The notes beneath the pieces are model-generated. The model saw only the letters and a list, made by a program, of their open reading frames with translations, was not told the DNA's origin and made no database searches. This document shows positions 25,608-34,866 of a DNA stretch of 64,000 nucleotides, piece after piece. Made by a program: the position numbers and the translations under genes. Source of the stretch: Corynebacterium sp. (GTDB lineage: Bacteria; Actinomycetota; Actinomycetes; Mycobacteriales; Mycobacteriaceae); the NCBI GenBank assembly GCA_030530985.1, contig JAUMTX010000004.1, positions 1-64,000 of the forward strand, given 5' to 3'. The stretch's first letter is position 1. Each line of letters opens with the position of its first letter.

Positions 25608-27194
25608 ATGAAGCGTAAAACATTCCTTGGTATTTTGGCTGCGACAGCAGCAACTCCGGTCATTGCGTCCTGCACGAGCAATAGCGGTAGCAGTAGCTCC
25701 ACTACGACTTCCGCATCTCGAGCCGAGCTGCCTGAGGCTTTGAAGTTCGACCCTACTGCCTATGAGGAGAAGACTGAAACCTTCACTCAAGATGGCGAAG
25801 AAATTGAGGTCACTTACCGCCAGTGGACTGGCGTTGTGTATTGCACTAATCCGGTGGATACTGACTACCAGTGTATGAACATCAAGCAGCCAATCACCGT
25901 TGGTGGCAAGGCCGTTGACACTACCAAGATGCCTATTGTGATGGCTCTCAATATTGGTGGCTACATGCCATATGCGCCAAACCTTGAAAATTCCATGGGC
26001 GGCCCAATGGGTCCAGGTGGAATTACCGGTGGTGGCATGGGTGCTGCCGGTATGGGTCCTGGTGGCATGGGTGGTGGTGCCGATGCAGGTGGCAATAATG
26101 GTGTTGCTGCCGGTGTTGGTACCCAGGTTGGTGCTGGTGGTGGCCGCGTCAATAACGGCGACTATGCCCTCACCGCTGGTTGCTTGACCGTTGACCCAGG
26201 TGCCCGTGGTCGTTCCAACCAGGCTGCTGATGGTACCTACTACGGCAAGGCCCCTGCAGCCATTATTGACCTCAAGTGTGCCGTTCGCTACCTGCGCGCC
26301 AATGCCGACAATGGTATCCCAGGCAATGTGGAGCGTATTGTGTGCACCGGCTCCTCTGCTGGTGGTGCACTGTCCTCCTTGCTTGGCGCTTCTGGCGACT
26401 CTTCCCTCTACGATTCCTACCTTGAGGAAGTTGGTGCTGCAGACGCATCTGATGCAATCTACGCTGCCGCACCATACTGCCCAATCACCGACCTTGAGCA
26501 TGCTGATGCCGCCTATGAATGGGCGCTTCGTTCCGTAACCAGTGACCGTGTCACTGTTGATGCCACGGTATCTGAAGAACTTGCTGCACAGTTCCCTGCG
26601 TATCTTGCATCCCTCGGTGTAAAGGGCTTGGAAATCACCGCAATTGCCAATACCATGCTCGACGAGCACCTCATCCCATCTGCCGAGGAGTATTTGGAAG
26701 GCCTGTCTGATTCCGATCGTGAAAGCTACTTGCAGAGCAATAGCTGGATTACCTACGAAAATGGAAAGGCATCCTTCACCTGGGCGGATTACACCGAGCA
26801 CATTGGCCGGTCCAAGAGTGCGCCTGCCTTTGATACCTTCGATTTGAGTGGTGCGGAAAATATTGAATTCGGTAGTGCAACGGTCAATGCCCGCCACTTC
26901 ACCGAGTACAGTGCGGCGCATCAGAACACCGAAGTTGAGCAGGAAGTTTTGGACCTTCTACCACTGATGAACCCAGTTCACTTCCTGAAGGATCAGAACC
27001 CAAGTCGCTCCAAGCACTGGTTTATGCGTGTCGGTGCTGCCGATACTGATACATCCCCAACCGTCTTGGCAATTTTGGCCGCATTGGCTGAAGCAGCTGG
27101 TGACAATGTGGATGTTGCCTATTATTGGGACCAGGGCCACGGCACCAATACTGACCCAGAGAAGTTCGCTGCCTGGGTAAAGAGCCTTGCTTAG
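25608..27194 (+). CDS. Tannase-like (subtype B) esterase lipoprotein with Gly/Met-rich insert
   Basis: The N-terminal 22 residues form a lipoprotein signal peptide ending IASC (Cys22), then a Ser/Thr spacer. The body is an alpha/beta hydrolase resembling subtype B tannases: YRQWTGVVYCTNPVDTDYQ, PGARGRSNQAADGTYYGKAP, and nucleophile motif GSSAG (Ser250) followed by LGASGDSSLYDSYLEEVGA. The likely acid is Asp479 or Asp481 (AADTDTS) and the base His511 (DQGHG). Tannases hydrolyse gallate esters; the real substrate here is unknown. Residues about 130-184 are an insert of GGM/GPGG-like repeats absent from ordinary members. The ATG gives a proper signal peptide and is preferred to an earlier GTG. 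It is probably anchored outside the membrane. Confidence 0.82.
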   Translation: MKRKTFLGILAATAATPVIASCTSNSGSSSSTTTSASRAELPEALKFDPTAYEEKTETFTQDGEEIEVTYRQWTGVVYCTNPVDTDYQCMNIKQPITVGGKAVDTTKMPIVMALNIGGYMPYAPNLENSMGGPMGPGGITGGGMGAAGMGPGGMGGGADAGGNNGVAAGVGTQVGAGGGRVNNGDYALTAGCLTVDPGARGRSNQAADGTYYGKAPAAIIDLKCAVRYLRANADNGIPGNVERIVCTGSSAGGALSSLLGASGDSSLYDSYLEEVGAADASDAIYAAAPYCPITDLEHADAAYEWALRSVTSDRVTVDATVSEELAAQFPAYLASLGVKGLEITAIANTMLDEHLIPSAEEYLEGLSDSDRESYLQSNSWITYENGKASFTWADYTEHIGRSKSAPAFDTFDLSGAENIEFGSATVNARHFTEYSAAHQNTEVEQEVLDLLPLMNPVHFLKDQNPSRSKHWFMRVGAADTDTSPTVLAILAALAEAAGDNVDVAYYWDQGHGTNTDPEKFAAWVKSLA

Positions 27195-27213
27195 GCTTTA
27201 GACTTTTCCGCTT

Positions 27214-27243
27214 CGAGCGTCGTCAACTATTTGACGGCGCTCG
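27214..27243. terminator. Hairpin overlapping the end of the DUF4232 gene
   Basis: CGAGCGTCGTCAA pairs with TTGACGGCGCTCG (one wobble) around a CTAT loop that contains the DUF4232 stop codon. It lies between two convergent genes; T-runs are weak on both sides. Confidence 0.65.
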
Positions 27244-27802
27244 TTGTCATTGTGTGAATACTATCTTCGGCGCAGGTTTGGGTACGCAGTGGGATAGTGA
27301 TGGACTCGCGGTTCTCAGGTGGATAAATCTTGAGCGCGGCAGCCGAAGTCACAGTACAATCCCCATATGCCATTGCATTGGAAATCTGAACCGTGAAGAT
27401 GGCATTATCACCCTTGTCCAAGCGAACCAAGTTGAAATCAGCACCGTCACGATCCGCTGCCGCACCGATCTGGTTCCCCAGAGAATCAACCAAAGAAACA
27501 CCAGGGTAGCCTTGCAAACTACAAGCCGAGCCAACATTATTCAGGCTTACTGTGTAGTAAGAGGAACCGGCAGTGCCATTAGGCGCAGAGATTGTTGCAG
27601 TTAGATTATTAGCCAAGCAGATGGACTGATCCGGGTCTGTTTGCTGCAACTTATTAAGCTCCTGGCTTGGAGCATTATTGCTTGTCGAATTGCTCGATGC
27701 AGAAGTATTCTTCACCGGATCCAAAGTTTTAGAGCAGCCACCCAAAGCCAGGCTGCATCCGAGGACAGCGGAGCAGAGAATCAACAACGAGCGTTTAGTC
27801 AT
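27227..27802 (-). CDS. DUF4232 domain lipoprotein
   Basis: The 191-residue protein has a signal peptide with lipobox LGGC (Cys23), a Ser/Asn-rich spacer, and a DUF4232 domain with CSLQGYPGVSLVDSLGNQIG followed by a late CTVTSAAALKIYPP and ITIPLRTQTCAEDSI, including two pairs of cysteines likely to be disulfide-bonded. DUF4232 is a secreted beta-sandwich of unknown function common in actinobacteria. The chosen ATG gives the canonical MTKRSLLILC signal start; a longer frame exists but adds a non-signal extension. Confidence 0.85.
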   Translation of the reverse strand: MTKRSLLILCSAVLGCSLALGGCSKTLDPVKNTSASSNSTSNNAPSQELNKLQQTDPDQSICLANNLTATISAPNGTAGSSYYTVSLNNVGSACSLQGYPGVSLVDSLGNQIGAAADRDGADFNLVRLDKGDNAIFTVQISNAMAYGDCTVTSAAALKIYPPENRESITIPLRTQTCAEDSIHTMTTSAVK

Positions 27803-27882
27803 GGTTCCTATTCTAGGCACACTTGAGGAAAGTGTGGAAATACAATTCAAAAGGCGCTAAAGTAGCAGAAGACAAAGATTGT

Positions 27883-27970
27883 CAACCGGGTGCTCACAAT
27901 CCCGTGGGCTGAGAAGTGGTGATGAACCACTAACCGTACAACTTGATCCGGGTAATGCCGGCGAAAGGAA
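27883..27970 (+). ncRNA. TPP (thi-box) riboswitch
   Basis: The conserved pieces occur in order: CGGGTGCT, then GGCTGAGA (27907-27914), a variable hairpin GTGGTGATGAACCAC, and CTTGATCCGGGTAATGCCGG ending in the CGAAAGGAA segment. These match the thiamine pyrophosphate aptamer. The 3' part overlaps the ribosome binding site (AAGGAA) of the ykoE gene, so thiamine pyrophosphate binding probably hides it and blocks translation. Confidence 0.95.
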
Positions 27971-27976
27971 AGAACA

Positions 27977-28555
27977 ATGGCACACGTCTATTCTTGGCGT
28001 ATTCTCGACATCGTAACCGCAACTGTATTGGGTGTACTCTGCGGAATTATCTTTTGGGTATGGAATAGTGTTGGCATGCTCTGGTATGAAGCATTCCAGG
28101 CACTAACCCCAGGTCTTGGTGGTGCAGCTGTGGGCATTTGGTTCCTTGGTGGCACCCTCGGCGCCTGCATTATTCGTAAGCCAGGTGCTGCTCTCTATGT
28201 TGAAATTTTGGCGGCAGTAATCTCCGCATCCTTCGGCAATATCTGGGGTCTAACAACGATCATTTCTGGTTTCTGCCAAGGACTCGGTGTGGAAATCATT
28301 CTCGCACTATTCCTCTATAAGCGCTATAACCTGCTGATCCTCATGCTTGGTGGAATTTGTGCTGGCGGAATTGAGTGGGCATATGAATTCATCACCGGTA
28401 ATCACGAAAAGACTCTCACTTACAACCTTATTTACCTGGGAACCATGTGCGCTTCCGCAGCAATCCTCGCGGGTATCCCAGCTTGGCTGCTGACACGAAT
28501 GCTTGCAAAAACCGGGGTGCTTAATTCATTCCCCTCAGGCCAGCTAGCCCACTAA
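27977..28555 (+). CDS. ykoE: ECF transporter S component for thiamine precursor (YkoE)
   Basis: The 192-residue membrane protein has about six helices and the YkoE-family features WRILDIVTATVLGVLCGIIF near the start and an extracellular-side ISGFCQGLGVEIILALFLYK. It is the substrate-binding subunit of an energy-coupling factor importer. The TPP riboswitch directly upstream and the ykoD-ykoC genes downstream indicate hydroxymethylpyrimidine or thiamine as substrate. Confidence 0.92.
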   Translation: MAHVYSWRILDIVTATVLGVLCGIIFWVWNSVGMLWYEAFQALTPGLGGAAVGIWFLGGTLGACIIRKPGAALYVEILAAVISASFGNIWGLTTIISGFCQGLGVEIILALFLYKRYNLLILMLGGICAGGIEWAYEFITGNHEKTLTYNLIYLGTMCASAAILAGIPAWLLTRMLAKTGVLNSFPSGQLAH

Positions 28556-28571
28556 GAATTGAGCAATTTCG

Positions 28572-29930
28572 GTGAGCACAAGCATCTCCCTAACACTCCC
28601 ATCCTGGACATATCCCGGCACAACTTCGCCCTCGCTAAAAAATATCGAACTACAAATCCCGGCCGGGCAACGTGTCCTACTCATGGGACCCTCCGGTAGT
28701 GGAAAATCAACCCTGCTAGCAGCACTCACAGGGCAATTCCGCCAAAGCTATGGGGCAGACCAATCAACCGTGCTGGACTATGGACTCCATGACCCTGTAA
28801 TCGGCATGGTGCTCCAAGACCCCGAGGCACAGGTCATATATTCCCGCGTAGGTGAAGATATCGCCTTTGGCTTGGAAAACACCGGGGTAGAACAAGGCGA
28901 AATGTGGAGGCGTGTCGCCGAAGCCAAAACAGTAGTCGGCATGGGCGCTGTGGATGACGACCATCCCACGGAGAAGCTCTCCGGTGGGCAGAAGCAACGA
29001 ATGGCGGTGGCAGGCGTCATTGCCATGCGTCCAGACATCATGATTTTTGATGAGCCCACTGCCAATATTGACCCTAATGGGGTAGAAGCACTGGTCACCG
29101 CTATCGGAAACGCGATCGAGCACACCGAAGCCACAAGCATCATTGTGGACCACAATGCAGAAAACTGGGTAGAACTAGTAGACCGCATAATCGTCATGAG
29201 TAATGGTGAAATCGTCTACGACATGGTGCCAGCAGAACTCACCACCACGTACCGCACAGCAGTCGAAGAACTCGGTATGTGGCTGCCCAATAGCCAAACC
29301 GAGGATCTCGGTCTGCGACCAATTCTCAATAGTGAAGGTGGGGAAGTGCTGCGCGCCGAAAAACTCGCATGGGGATGGGAAAACATCCTCGGCAGTACTG
29401 ATGACGAAAGTTACCGCGCAGGATCTTCCTACCTCATCAGAGGTGAAAATGGCACAGGCAAAACTACAAAAGCTATGACCCTAGCTGGACTCATTAAGCC
29501 ACTAGCCGGCCGGCTCACCCCGGATGTTTCCACAATGAAAAGTCGGGAACTTGCACGAAAAGTCGGCTATGTATTCCAAGACCCAAACCACCAATTCCTC
29601 ACCAGCACCGTGGAGAAAGAACTCTCGCTGGGCGCGGTCGTCGGCAAGCAAGAAATTACACAAATTCTTGAGGAACTCGGACTGGCCCAGTACACCAACC
29701 GCCATCCAGCCATGCTCAGCGGCGGTGAAAAGCGGCGGTTAAGTGTGGCCACTGCACTTGTGCGTAAGCCAGAAGTCATCATCCTCGACGAACCAACCTT
29801 CGGCTTGGACCGGGCCAACTTTATTGCCCTGGCACGCCTCCTACAAAAGGCACAGGCAGATGGCTCCGCCCTAATCTCCATTACCCACGACCCCCACTAC
29901 ACAAAAATCTTTGGGGGTACAGATGCCTAA
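28572..29930 (+). CDS. ykoD: ECF transporter double ATP-binding protein (YkoD)
   Basis: The 452-residue protein contains two ABC ATPase domains. The first has Walker A GPSGSGKST, signature LSGGQKQRMAVAG and Walker B IMIFDEPTANID; the second has GENGTGKTT, LSGGEKRRLSVA and VIILDEPTFGLD. It powers the transporter together with the T component. The start is GTG, 16 bases after ykoE, with no strong ribosome binding site. Its stop overlaps the start of ykoC by eight bases. Confidence 0.92.
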   Translation: MSTSISLTLPSWTYPGTTSPSLKNIELQIPAGQRVLLMGPSGSGKSTLLAALTGQFRQSYGADQSTVLDYGLHDPVIGMVLQDPEAQVIYSRVGEDIAFGLENTGVEQGEMWRRVAEAKTVVGMGAVDDDHPTEKLSGGQKQRMAVAGVIAMRPDIMIFDEPTANIDPNGVEALVTAIGNAIEHTEATSIIVDHNAENWVELVDRIIVMSNGEIVYDMVPAELTTTYRTAVEELGMWLPNSQTEDLGLRPILNSEGGEVLRAEKLAWGWENILGSTDDESYRAGSSYLIRGENGTGKTTKAMTLAGLIKPLAGRLTPDVSTMKSRELARKVGYVFQDPNHQFLTSTVEKELSLGAVVGKQEITQILEELGLAQYTNRHPAMLSGGEKRRLSVATALVRKPEVIILDEPTFGLDRANFIALARLLQKAQADGSALISITHDPHYTKIFGGTDA

Positions 29931-30663
29931 GCAAAAACTACAGCTCAATGAGCTCACAGTGCTCATGAGCCTATTCCTCATTACAGTGCCACTGCTGAGC
30001 AAAATTTCCCTGGAAGGCTCGGCCCTCAGCCTTGCCATCACAGTCGCCGTTGGGTGCATTATGCGGGTCAAATGGAGCGTAGTGCTTAAGCGCCTCATGG
30101 GACTGGCACTACTCATTCCAATCAGCAGCCTGTCCATGTTGCTGTACGCAAAGCCCGAAGGCCACATCTATTGGAGCATGTCGGTAGCAACAATTAGCAG
30201 CAACTCCATACACCTGGCCATAGCCGTAGCGCTGCGTATTCTTGCCCTCACCATGCCGATTGCAGTCCTCGTGCCATACCTTGATACGGTGCGTCTGGGC
30301 TACGCATGCACCCAAATCCTAAAAATCCCACGCAGGTTTGTGGTGGGCACCATTGGTGGCCTTCGTATGCTTCCTCTCATCCGCCACGACTGGGAACAAC
30401 TCAGCCGTGCGCGCCGGGCCAGGGGACTAGGAAACCAATTCTGGCTCACAGCTTTCTTTAGCCAATCTTTCTCCCTACTCGTGCTCTCCCTGCGCCGGGC
30501 ACAGAAGCTGGCTCGCGCCATGGAAGTACGAGGACTCAGCAATGATCCAGCCCGTAAAACCACAAGTGCACGTACCAGTGTGATGACTAGTTGGGATTAT
30601 CAATTTCTTGTGCTTGCCTTCTTCTGGGGTTTTGTGCCGACTTTAGTGGCCTGGCTGGTGTAG
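29923..30663 (+). CDS. ykoC: ECF transporter T component (YkoC)
   Basis: The 246-residue protein has several membrane helices and the two Ala-Arg-Gly coupling motifs of the CbiQ/EcfT family: SRARRARGLGNQ (about residues 162-173) and ARAMEVRGLSND, which dock onto the two ATPase domains. The ATG overlapping the ykoD stop is preferred to a TTG four codons upstream. It completes the riboswitch-controlled thiamine-precursor importer. Confidence 0.92.
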   Translation: MPKQKLQLNELTVLMSLFLITVPLLSKISLEGSALSLAITVAVGCIMRVKWSVVLKRLMGLALLIPISSLSMLLYAKPEGHIYWSMSVATISSNSIHLAIAVALRILALTMPIAVLVPYLDTVRLGYACTQILKIPRRFVVGTIGGLRMLPLIRHDWEQLSRARRARGLGNQFWLTAFFSQSFSLLVLSLRRAQKLARAMEVRGLSNDPARKTTSARTSVMTSWDYQFLVLAFFWGFVPTLVAWLV

Positions 30664-30672
30664 GACCCTATC

Positions 30673-31125
30673 ATGATTGTGCTTATCGACGGCCGCTCAG
30701 GCTCAGGAAAGACTACTCTCGCACGTAGTCTGGGGGAGAAGCTGGGTATGCTCGTGCTTCATATGGATGATATTTATCCTGGCTGGAATGGCTTGGATGC
30801 TGGTGTGGATATTGTCTGTCGCTATCTGCTGGATAGTGAGAATCCGCGATATCCACGGTGGGATTGGGAGAATTCGCGGCAAGGGGAGTGGATTAAACTA
30901 CCCGAGTCAGCCCATGGAAATTTCATCCTTGAAGGTGTCGGTTGCGCTTCGGATCCCATTGTGAAAACTCTCGAGGCGCAAGTTTCCAAAAAATATTTCA
31001 CAATTTTTCTCGATGCGCCAGCAGAACTGCGGAAAACGCGGGCGCTTCAAAGAGATCCAGGTTATGCGCCATATTGGGATATGTGGGCTGCCCAAGAAGA
31101 AAATTTGGAGTACACCCTGCTTTGA
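30673..31125 (+). CDS. Small P-loop nucleoside/adenylate-type kinase-like protein
   Basis: The 150-residue protein starts with MIVLIDGRSGSGKTTLA (Walker A) and has HMDDIYPGWNGLD, the DDxYPG segment seen in uridine-kinase-like and related P-loop kinases, then FILEGVGCAS and a late LDAPAELRKTRALQRD with lid-like arginines. It is shorter than uridine kinase (about 210 residues). It follows ykoC after nine bases, so it is part of the same transcript; a role in phosphorylating an imported pyrimidine is a tempting inference but not shown. Confidence 0.75.
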   Translation: MIVLIDGRSGSGKTTLARSLGEKLGMLVLHMDDIYPGWNGLDAGVDIVCRYLLDSENPRYPRWDWENSRQGEWIKLPESAHGNFILEGVGCASDPIVKTLEAQVSKKYFTIFLDAPAELRKTRALQRDPGYAPYWDMWAAQEENLEYTLL

Positions 31126-31198
31126 ATCAACGGGGGTAATTCGGGGGTAAAAATTCCGAAAACTTTTGAGAAAAGGGTAGAAAAAGCTGTCGTTTACC

Positions 31199-31206
31199 TA
31201 TACAAT
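31199..31206 (+). promoter_or_regulatory. Candidate -10 box of the peptide-transporter operon
   Basis: TATACAAT fits an actinobacterial -10 element 58 bases before the start of the substrate-binding gene. Further upstream is a tandem GGGGGTAA repeat (about 31133-31150) of unknown meaning. No matching -35 box is obvious. Confidence 0.35.
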
Positions 31207-31263
31207 GATTCGCAATAGCTGTGAAGCTACAGGAATTTGTCAGATTTTTCCCGGAGGTCAATA

Positions 31264-32874
31264 ATGAAGAAGTACTCCAAGGCACTGGCCATCATGGCAG
31301 CTAGCACCCTTGCTGCTGTAGGTCTTGCTGCATGTTCTAGCGGTGGAAGCAGCTCTAGCGGCTCTGGCACCCAGGTAATCACCGCCAATGGTTGCGAGCC
31401 ACAGAATCCACTCGTTCCATCCAATACCACCGAGACCTGTGGTGGTCGTGTCATTGACCTGATTAACTCTGGTCTTGTCTACTTTGATGCCGACGGTAAC
31501 CTGCACAATGACCTTGCAGAGTCCATCGATCACGATGGTGCTCTCTACACCGTGAAGCTCCGTGATGGTATTGAGTTCTCTGACGGCACTCCAATCACCT
31601 CTGAGAGCTTTGTTAAGGCTTGGAACTTTACCGTTGCCAATGCTCTGACCAACGAGTCCTTCTTTGAGCCAATTGTTGGCTACCAGGAAGTTGCCGATAA
31701 GACTGCCACCGAGATGAGCGGTCTTCAGATTGTGGATGACTCCACCTTCACCATCGAGCTGACCCAGCCAGAGGCTGACTTCCCACTCCGCCTTGGTTAC
31801 TCTGCTTTCTATCCACTGCCAGACAGTGCATATGACGGCAGCGAGGATCTCGCAGCTTACGGTAATGCGCCACTCGCATCCGGCCCATACAAGCTCGAGA
31901 GCTGGGACCACAACATTGGTCTGACCCTGGTTCCAAATGAGAACTACACCGGCGCGAATAAGCCAAAGAATGACGGCATCAAGTTCGTCTTCTACTCCAA
32001 GCAGGATTCTGCCTACGCTGACCTTCAGTCTGGCAACCTCGACGTTCTGGACCAGATTCCTGACTCCGCATTCTCCACCTACATGGATGACCTTGATGGT
32101 CGCGGCGTAAACCAGGCATCTGCAGTCTTCCAGTCCTTCACTGTTCCATCCAAGCTCGAGCACTTCGGCAATGATGAGGAAGGCAAGCTGCGTCGTCAGG
32201 CTCTGTCCATGGCCGTCGACCGCGAGAGCATCGTTGAGAAGATCTTCGCAGGTACCCGTACCCCAGCTACCGACTTCACCTCTCCAGTAATCGCGGGCCA
32301 CTCCGATAGCCTCGCAGGTGCTGAGGTTCTCGAGTACAACCCAGAGAAGGCAAAGGAACTGTGGGCTGAGGCTGACGCAATCTCCCCATGGTCCGGCACC
32401 TTCACCCTCGCCTACAACGCCGATGGTGGCCACCAGGCTTGGGTCGATGCAGCTACCAACTCCATCAAGAACACCCTTGGTATTGATGCAGTTGGCAAGC
32501 CATACCCAGACTTCAAGTCCTTCCGTACTGACGTCCGTAACCGCACCATCGGTTCCGCATTCCGTACCGGTTGGCAGGCAGACTACCCAGGTCTGGGTAA
32601 CTTCCTGGAGCCACTCTATTCCACTGGTGCTTCCTCCAATGACGGCGACTACAGCAATGCTGAGTTCGACGCATTGATCAAGCAGGCAGCTGGTGCAGCA
32701 TCCGTTGATGAGTCCAACAGCTACTACAACCAGGCTCAGGAAATCCTGCTCCAGGATCTCCCAGCTATCCCACTGTGGTATTCTAACGTCAATGGTGGCT
32801 GGTCCGATCGAGTCTCCAATGTTAAGTTCAATTGGAAGTCCGTACCGGTTTATACCGACATCACTGTAAAGTAG
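31264..32874 (+). CDS. Peptide ABC transporter substrate-binding lipoprotein (family 5)
   Basis: The 536-residue protein has a lipoprotein signal peptide ending LAAC (Cys24), a Ser/Gly spacer, and the family 5 solute-binding fold. Visible are the early LINSGLVYFDADGNLHNDLAES block, DGIEFSDGTPITSESFVKAWN, and the later NYTGANKPKNDGIKFVFY. It would capture oligo- or dipeptides for the downstream permeases. The ATG 10 codons inside the longest frame has a GGAGG ribosome binding site. It heads a four-gene transporter operon. Confidence 0.92.
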   Translation: MKKYSKALAIMAASTLAAVGLAACSSGGSSSSGSGTQVITANGCEPQNPLVPSNTTETCGGRVIDLINSGLVYFDADGNLHNDLAESIDHDGALYTVKLRDGIEFSDGTPITSESFVKAWNFTVANALTNESFFEPIVGYQEVADKTATEMSGLQIVDDSTFTIELTQPEADFPLRLGYSAFYPLPDSAYDGSEDLAAYGNAPLASGPYKLESWDHNIGLTLVPNENYTGANKPKNDGIKFVFYSKQDSAYADLQSGNLDVLDQIPDSAFSTYMDDLDGRGVNQASAVFQSFTVPSKLEHFGNDEEGKLRRQALSMAVDRESIVEKIFAGTRTPATDFTSPVIAGHSDSLAGAEVLEYNPEKAKELWAEADAISPWSGTFTLAYNADGGHQAWVDAATNSIKNTLGIDAVGKPYPDFKSFRTDVRNRTIGSAFRTGWQADYPGLGNFLEPLYSTGASSNDGDYSNAEFDALIKQAAGAASVDESNSYYNQAQEILLQDLPAIPLWYSNVNGGWSDRVSNVKFNWKSVPVYTDITVK

Positions 32875-32963
32875 ACATCACTGTCCCATAACAGTGGTTT
32901 GTGACTGAGCGCCTCATAGAGTCGATACTTTATGGGGCGCTCTTTAGCTAGAGGGATACATAT

Positions 32964-33890
32964 ATGCTTCGTTATATTGGGCGAAGGTTGCTGCAGACCA
33001 TCCCGGTCTTCTTTGGTGCGACCTTCCTTATCTATGCGCTTGTCTTCCTTATGCCCGGTGACCCAGTCCAAGCACTGGGTGGTGACCGTGGCCTCACTGA
33101 AGCAGCAGCAGCGCGTATTCGCGCCGACTACAACCTTGATAAGCCATTTATCGTCCAGTATTTGCTCTACCTCAAGGGCATTATGACTGGTAACTTTGGT
33201 ACCACATTCTCTGGACGCCCAGTTCTCGAGGTGATGGCTAGTGCCTTCCCAGTGACTATTCGTCTTGCGATCATGGCACTTATCTTCGAGATGGTCTTTG
33301 GTATCCTCTTCGGTCTCTATGCGGGTCTGAAGCGCGGCGGTATCTTTGACTCCACCGTTCTGGTTGTCTCCCTTTTCGTTATTGCCGTTCCTTCCTTCGT
33401 TATCGGCTTCGTTCTTCAGTTCCTCCTTGGTGTGAAGTGGAAGCTCCTGCCGGTAACAGTGGGTGGCAATGTGACATTCCAATCGCTGCTGATGCCCGCG
33501 GTGGTTTTGGGTGCCGTTTCATTCGCCTATGTGCTTCGACTGACTCGTCAGTCGGTGAGCGAGCACCTTACTATGGACTATGTTCGTACCGCTCGCGCCA
33601 AGGGCCTGAGCCGTGGCAGCGTTCTGAGTCGTCATGTTCTGCGTAACTCTCTCATCCCAGTTGTTACCTATCTTGGTGCCGACCTGGGTGCCCTTATGGG
33701 TGGTGCGATTGTTACCGAGGGTATCTTCTCCATTAACGGTGTTGGTGGTCAGCTCTACCAGGCTATTTTGAAGGGTGAGCCGACAACAGTTGTTTCCTTC
33801 ACGACCGTTCTAGTGGTTGTCTATATTGCAGCTAACCTGCTCGTTGACCTCCTCTATGCGCTACTGGACCCAAGGATTCGCTATGCCTAA
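32964..33890 (+). CDS. Peptide ABC transporter permease DppB-type
   Basis: The 308-residue protein has the DppB/OppB start MLRYIGRRLLQTIPVFFGAT, the FLMPGDPVQALGGD loop, six hydrophobic helices, and the EAA loop YVRTARAKGLSRGSVLSRHV that contacts the ATPase. It forms half of the transmembrane channel. Its stop overlaps the start of the dppC-like gene by eight bases. Confidence 0.93.
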   Translation: MLRYIGRRLLQTIPVFFGATFLIYALVFLMPGDPVQALGGDRGLTEAAAARIRADYNLDKPFIVQYLLYLKGIMTGNFGTTFSGRPVLEVMASAFPVTIRLAIMALIFEMVFGILFGLYAGLKRGGIFDSTVLVVSLFVIAVPSFVIGFVLQFLLGVKWKLLPVTVGGNVTFQSLLMPAVVLGAVSFAYVLRLTRQSVSEHLTMDYVRTARAKGLSRGSVLSRHVLRNSLIPVVTYLGADLGALMGGAIVTEGIFSINGVGGQLYQAILKGEPTTVVSFTTVLVVVYIAANLLVDLLYALLDPRIRYA

Positions 33891-34851
33891 TAATTCATTT
33901 AATGAAAATCGTGTTATTCGTCCCGGCCAGGAGCGATATGTTGCGGAGACTGACGAGACCGGTCTCGGCGCTGTCGATGCGGTAGCTGATGAATCAGCCC
34001 CATCTTCCATGTGGGGTGAGGCATGGCGCTATCTGCGTCGCCGCCCACTGTTTTGGATTTCTGCAGTGCTGATTTTCGCTGCAATCATGCTGGCCCTGTT
34101 CCCAGGCCTCTTCAGCAATACCGACCCACGTCTGTGTGAGCTGAATGATTCCCTGGCAGGCCCACGCTCCGGTCACCCATTCGGTTTCGACCGTCAGGGC
34201 TGTGATATCTATGCCCGCACCATTTACGGTGCACGTGCCTCCGTGCTGGTTGGTGTTCTGACCACTTTGCTGGCTACTTTCTTGGGCACTGTTATGGGTG
34301 CACTTGCTGGCTTCTTCGGCGGTATCTTGGATGCGGTTCTCTCCCGTATCACTGATATCTTCTTCGCACTCCCACTGGTTCTCGCAGCCATCGTGGTTAT
34401 GCAGATGTTCAAGGAGCACCGTGGCATCCTGACCGTTGTGCTGGTTCTCGGTTTCTTCGGTTGGACCTCTATTGCCCGTATCACCCGTGGTGCGGTTATG
34501 AGTGTGAAGAATGAAGAGTTCGTGACTGCAGCTCGTGCAGTGGGTGCAAGCAAGACTCGTATGCTTCTGCGCCACATTCTGCCAAATGCTGCTGCACCAA
34601 TTATTGTGTACGCCACCGTGGCCCTCGGTACCTTCATTGTTGCCGAAGCAACCCTGTCCTTCCTCGGTATTGGTCTCCCACCAACCGTAGTTTCATGGGG
34701 TGGCGACATCTCTAATGCGCAGAGCTCTCTGCGTACCCAGCCAATGGTGCTCTTCTACCCAGCTATGGCTCTGGCCATCACGGTTCTGAGCTTCATTATG
34801 ATGGGCGATGCAGTACGCGATGCCTTGGATCCAAAGGCACGTAAGAAGTAG
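33883..34851 (+). CDS. Peptide ABC transporter permease DppC-type
   Basis: The 322-residue protein has a hydrophilic N-terminal extension of about 60 residues, then HPFGFDRQGCDIYARTIYGA, typical of DppC, six helices, and the EAA loop FVTAARAVGASKTRMLLRHI. The ATG overlapping dppB is preferred because the longer frame would overlap it by 74 bases. It is the second half of the channel. Confidence 0.93.
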   Translation: MPNNSFNENRVIRPGQERYVAETDETGLGAVDAVADESAPSSMWGEAWRYLRRRPLFWISAVLIFAAIMLALFPGLFSNTDPRLCELNDSLAGPRSGHPFGFDRQGCDIYARTIYGARASVLVGVLTTLLATFLGTVMGALAGFFGGILDAVLSRITDIFFALPLVLAAIVVMQMFKEHRGILTVVLVLGFFGWTSIARITRGAVMSVKNEEFVTAARAVGASKTRMLLRHILPNAAAPIIVYATVALGTFIVAEATLSFLGIGLPPTVVSWGGDISNAQSSLRTQPMVLFYPAMALAITVLSFIMMGDAVRDALDPKARKK

Positions 34852-34866
34852 GAAGTAGGAGTAAAC

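Noticed and set aside
25998..26165. Repetitive GGTGGC-like units as a possible CRISPR array or structured repeat
   Set aside because: They are in-frame glycine codons within the tannase-like gene, without unique spacers.
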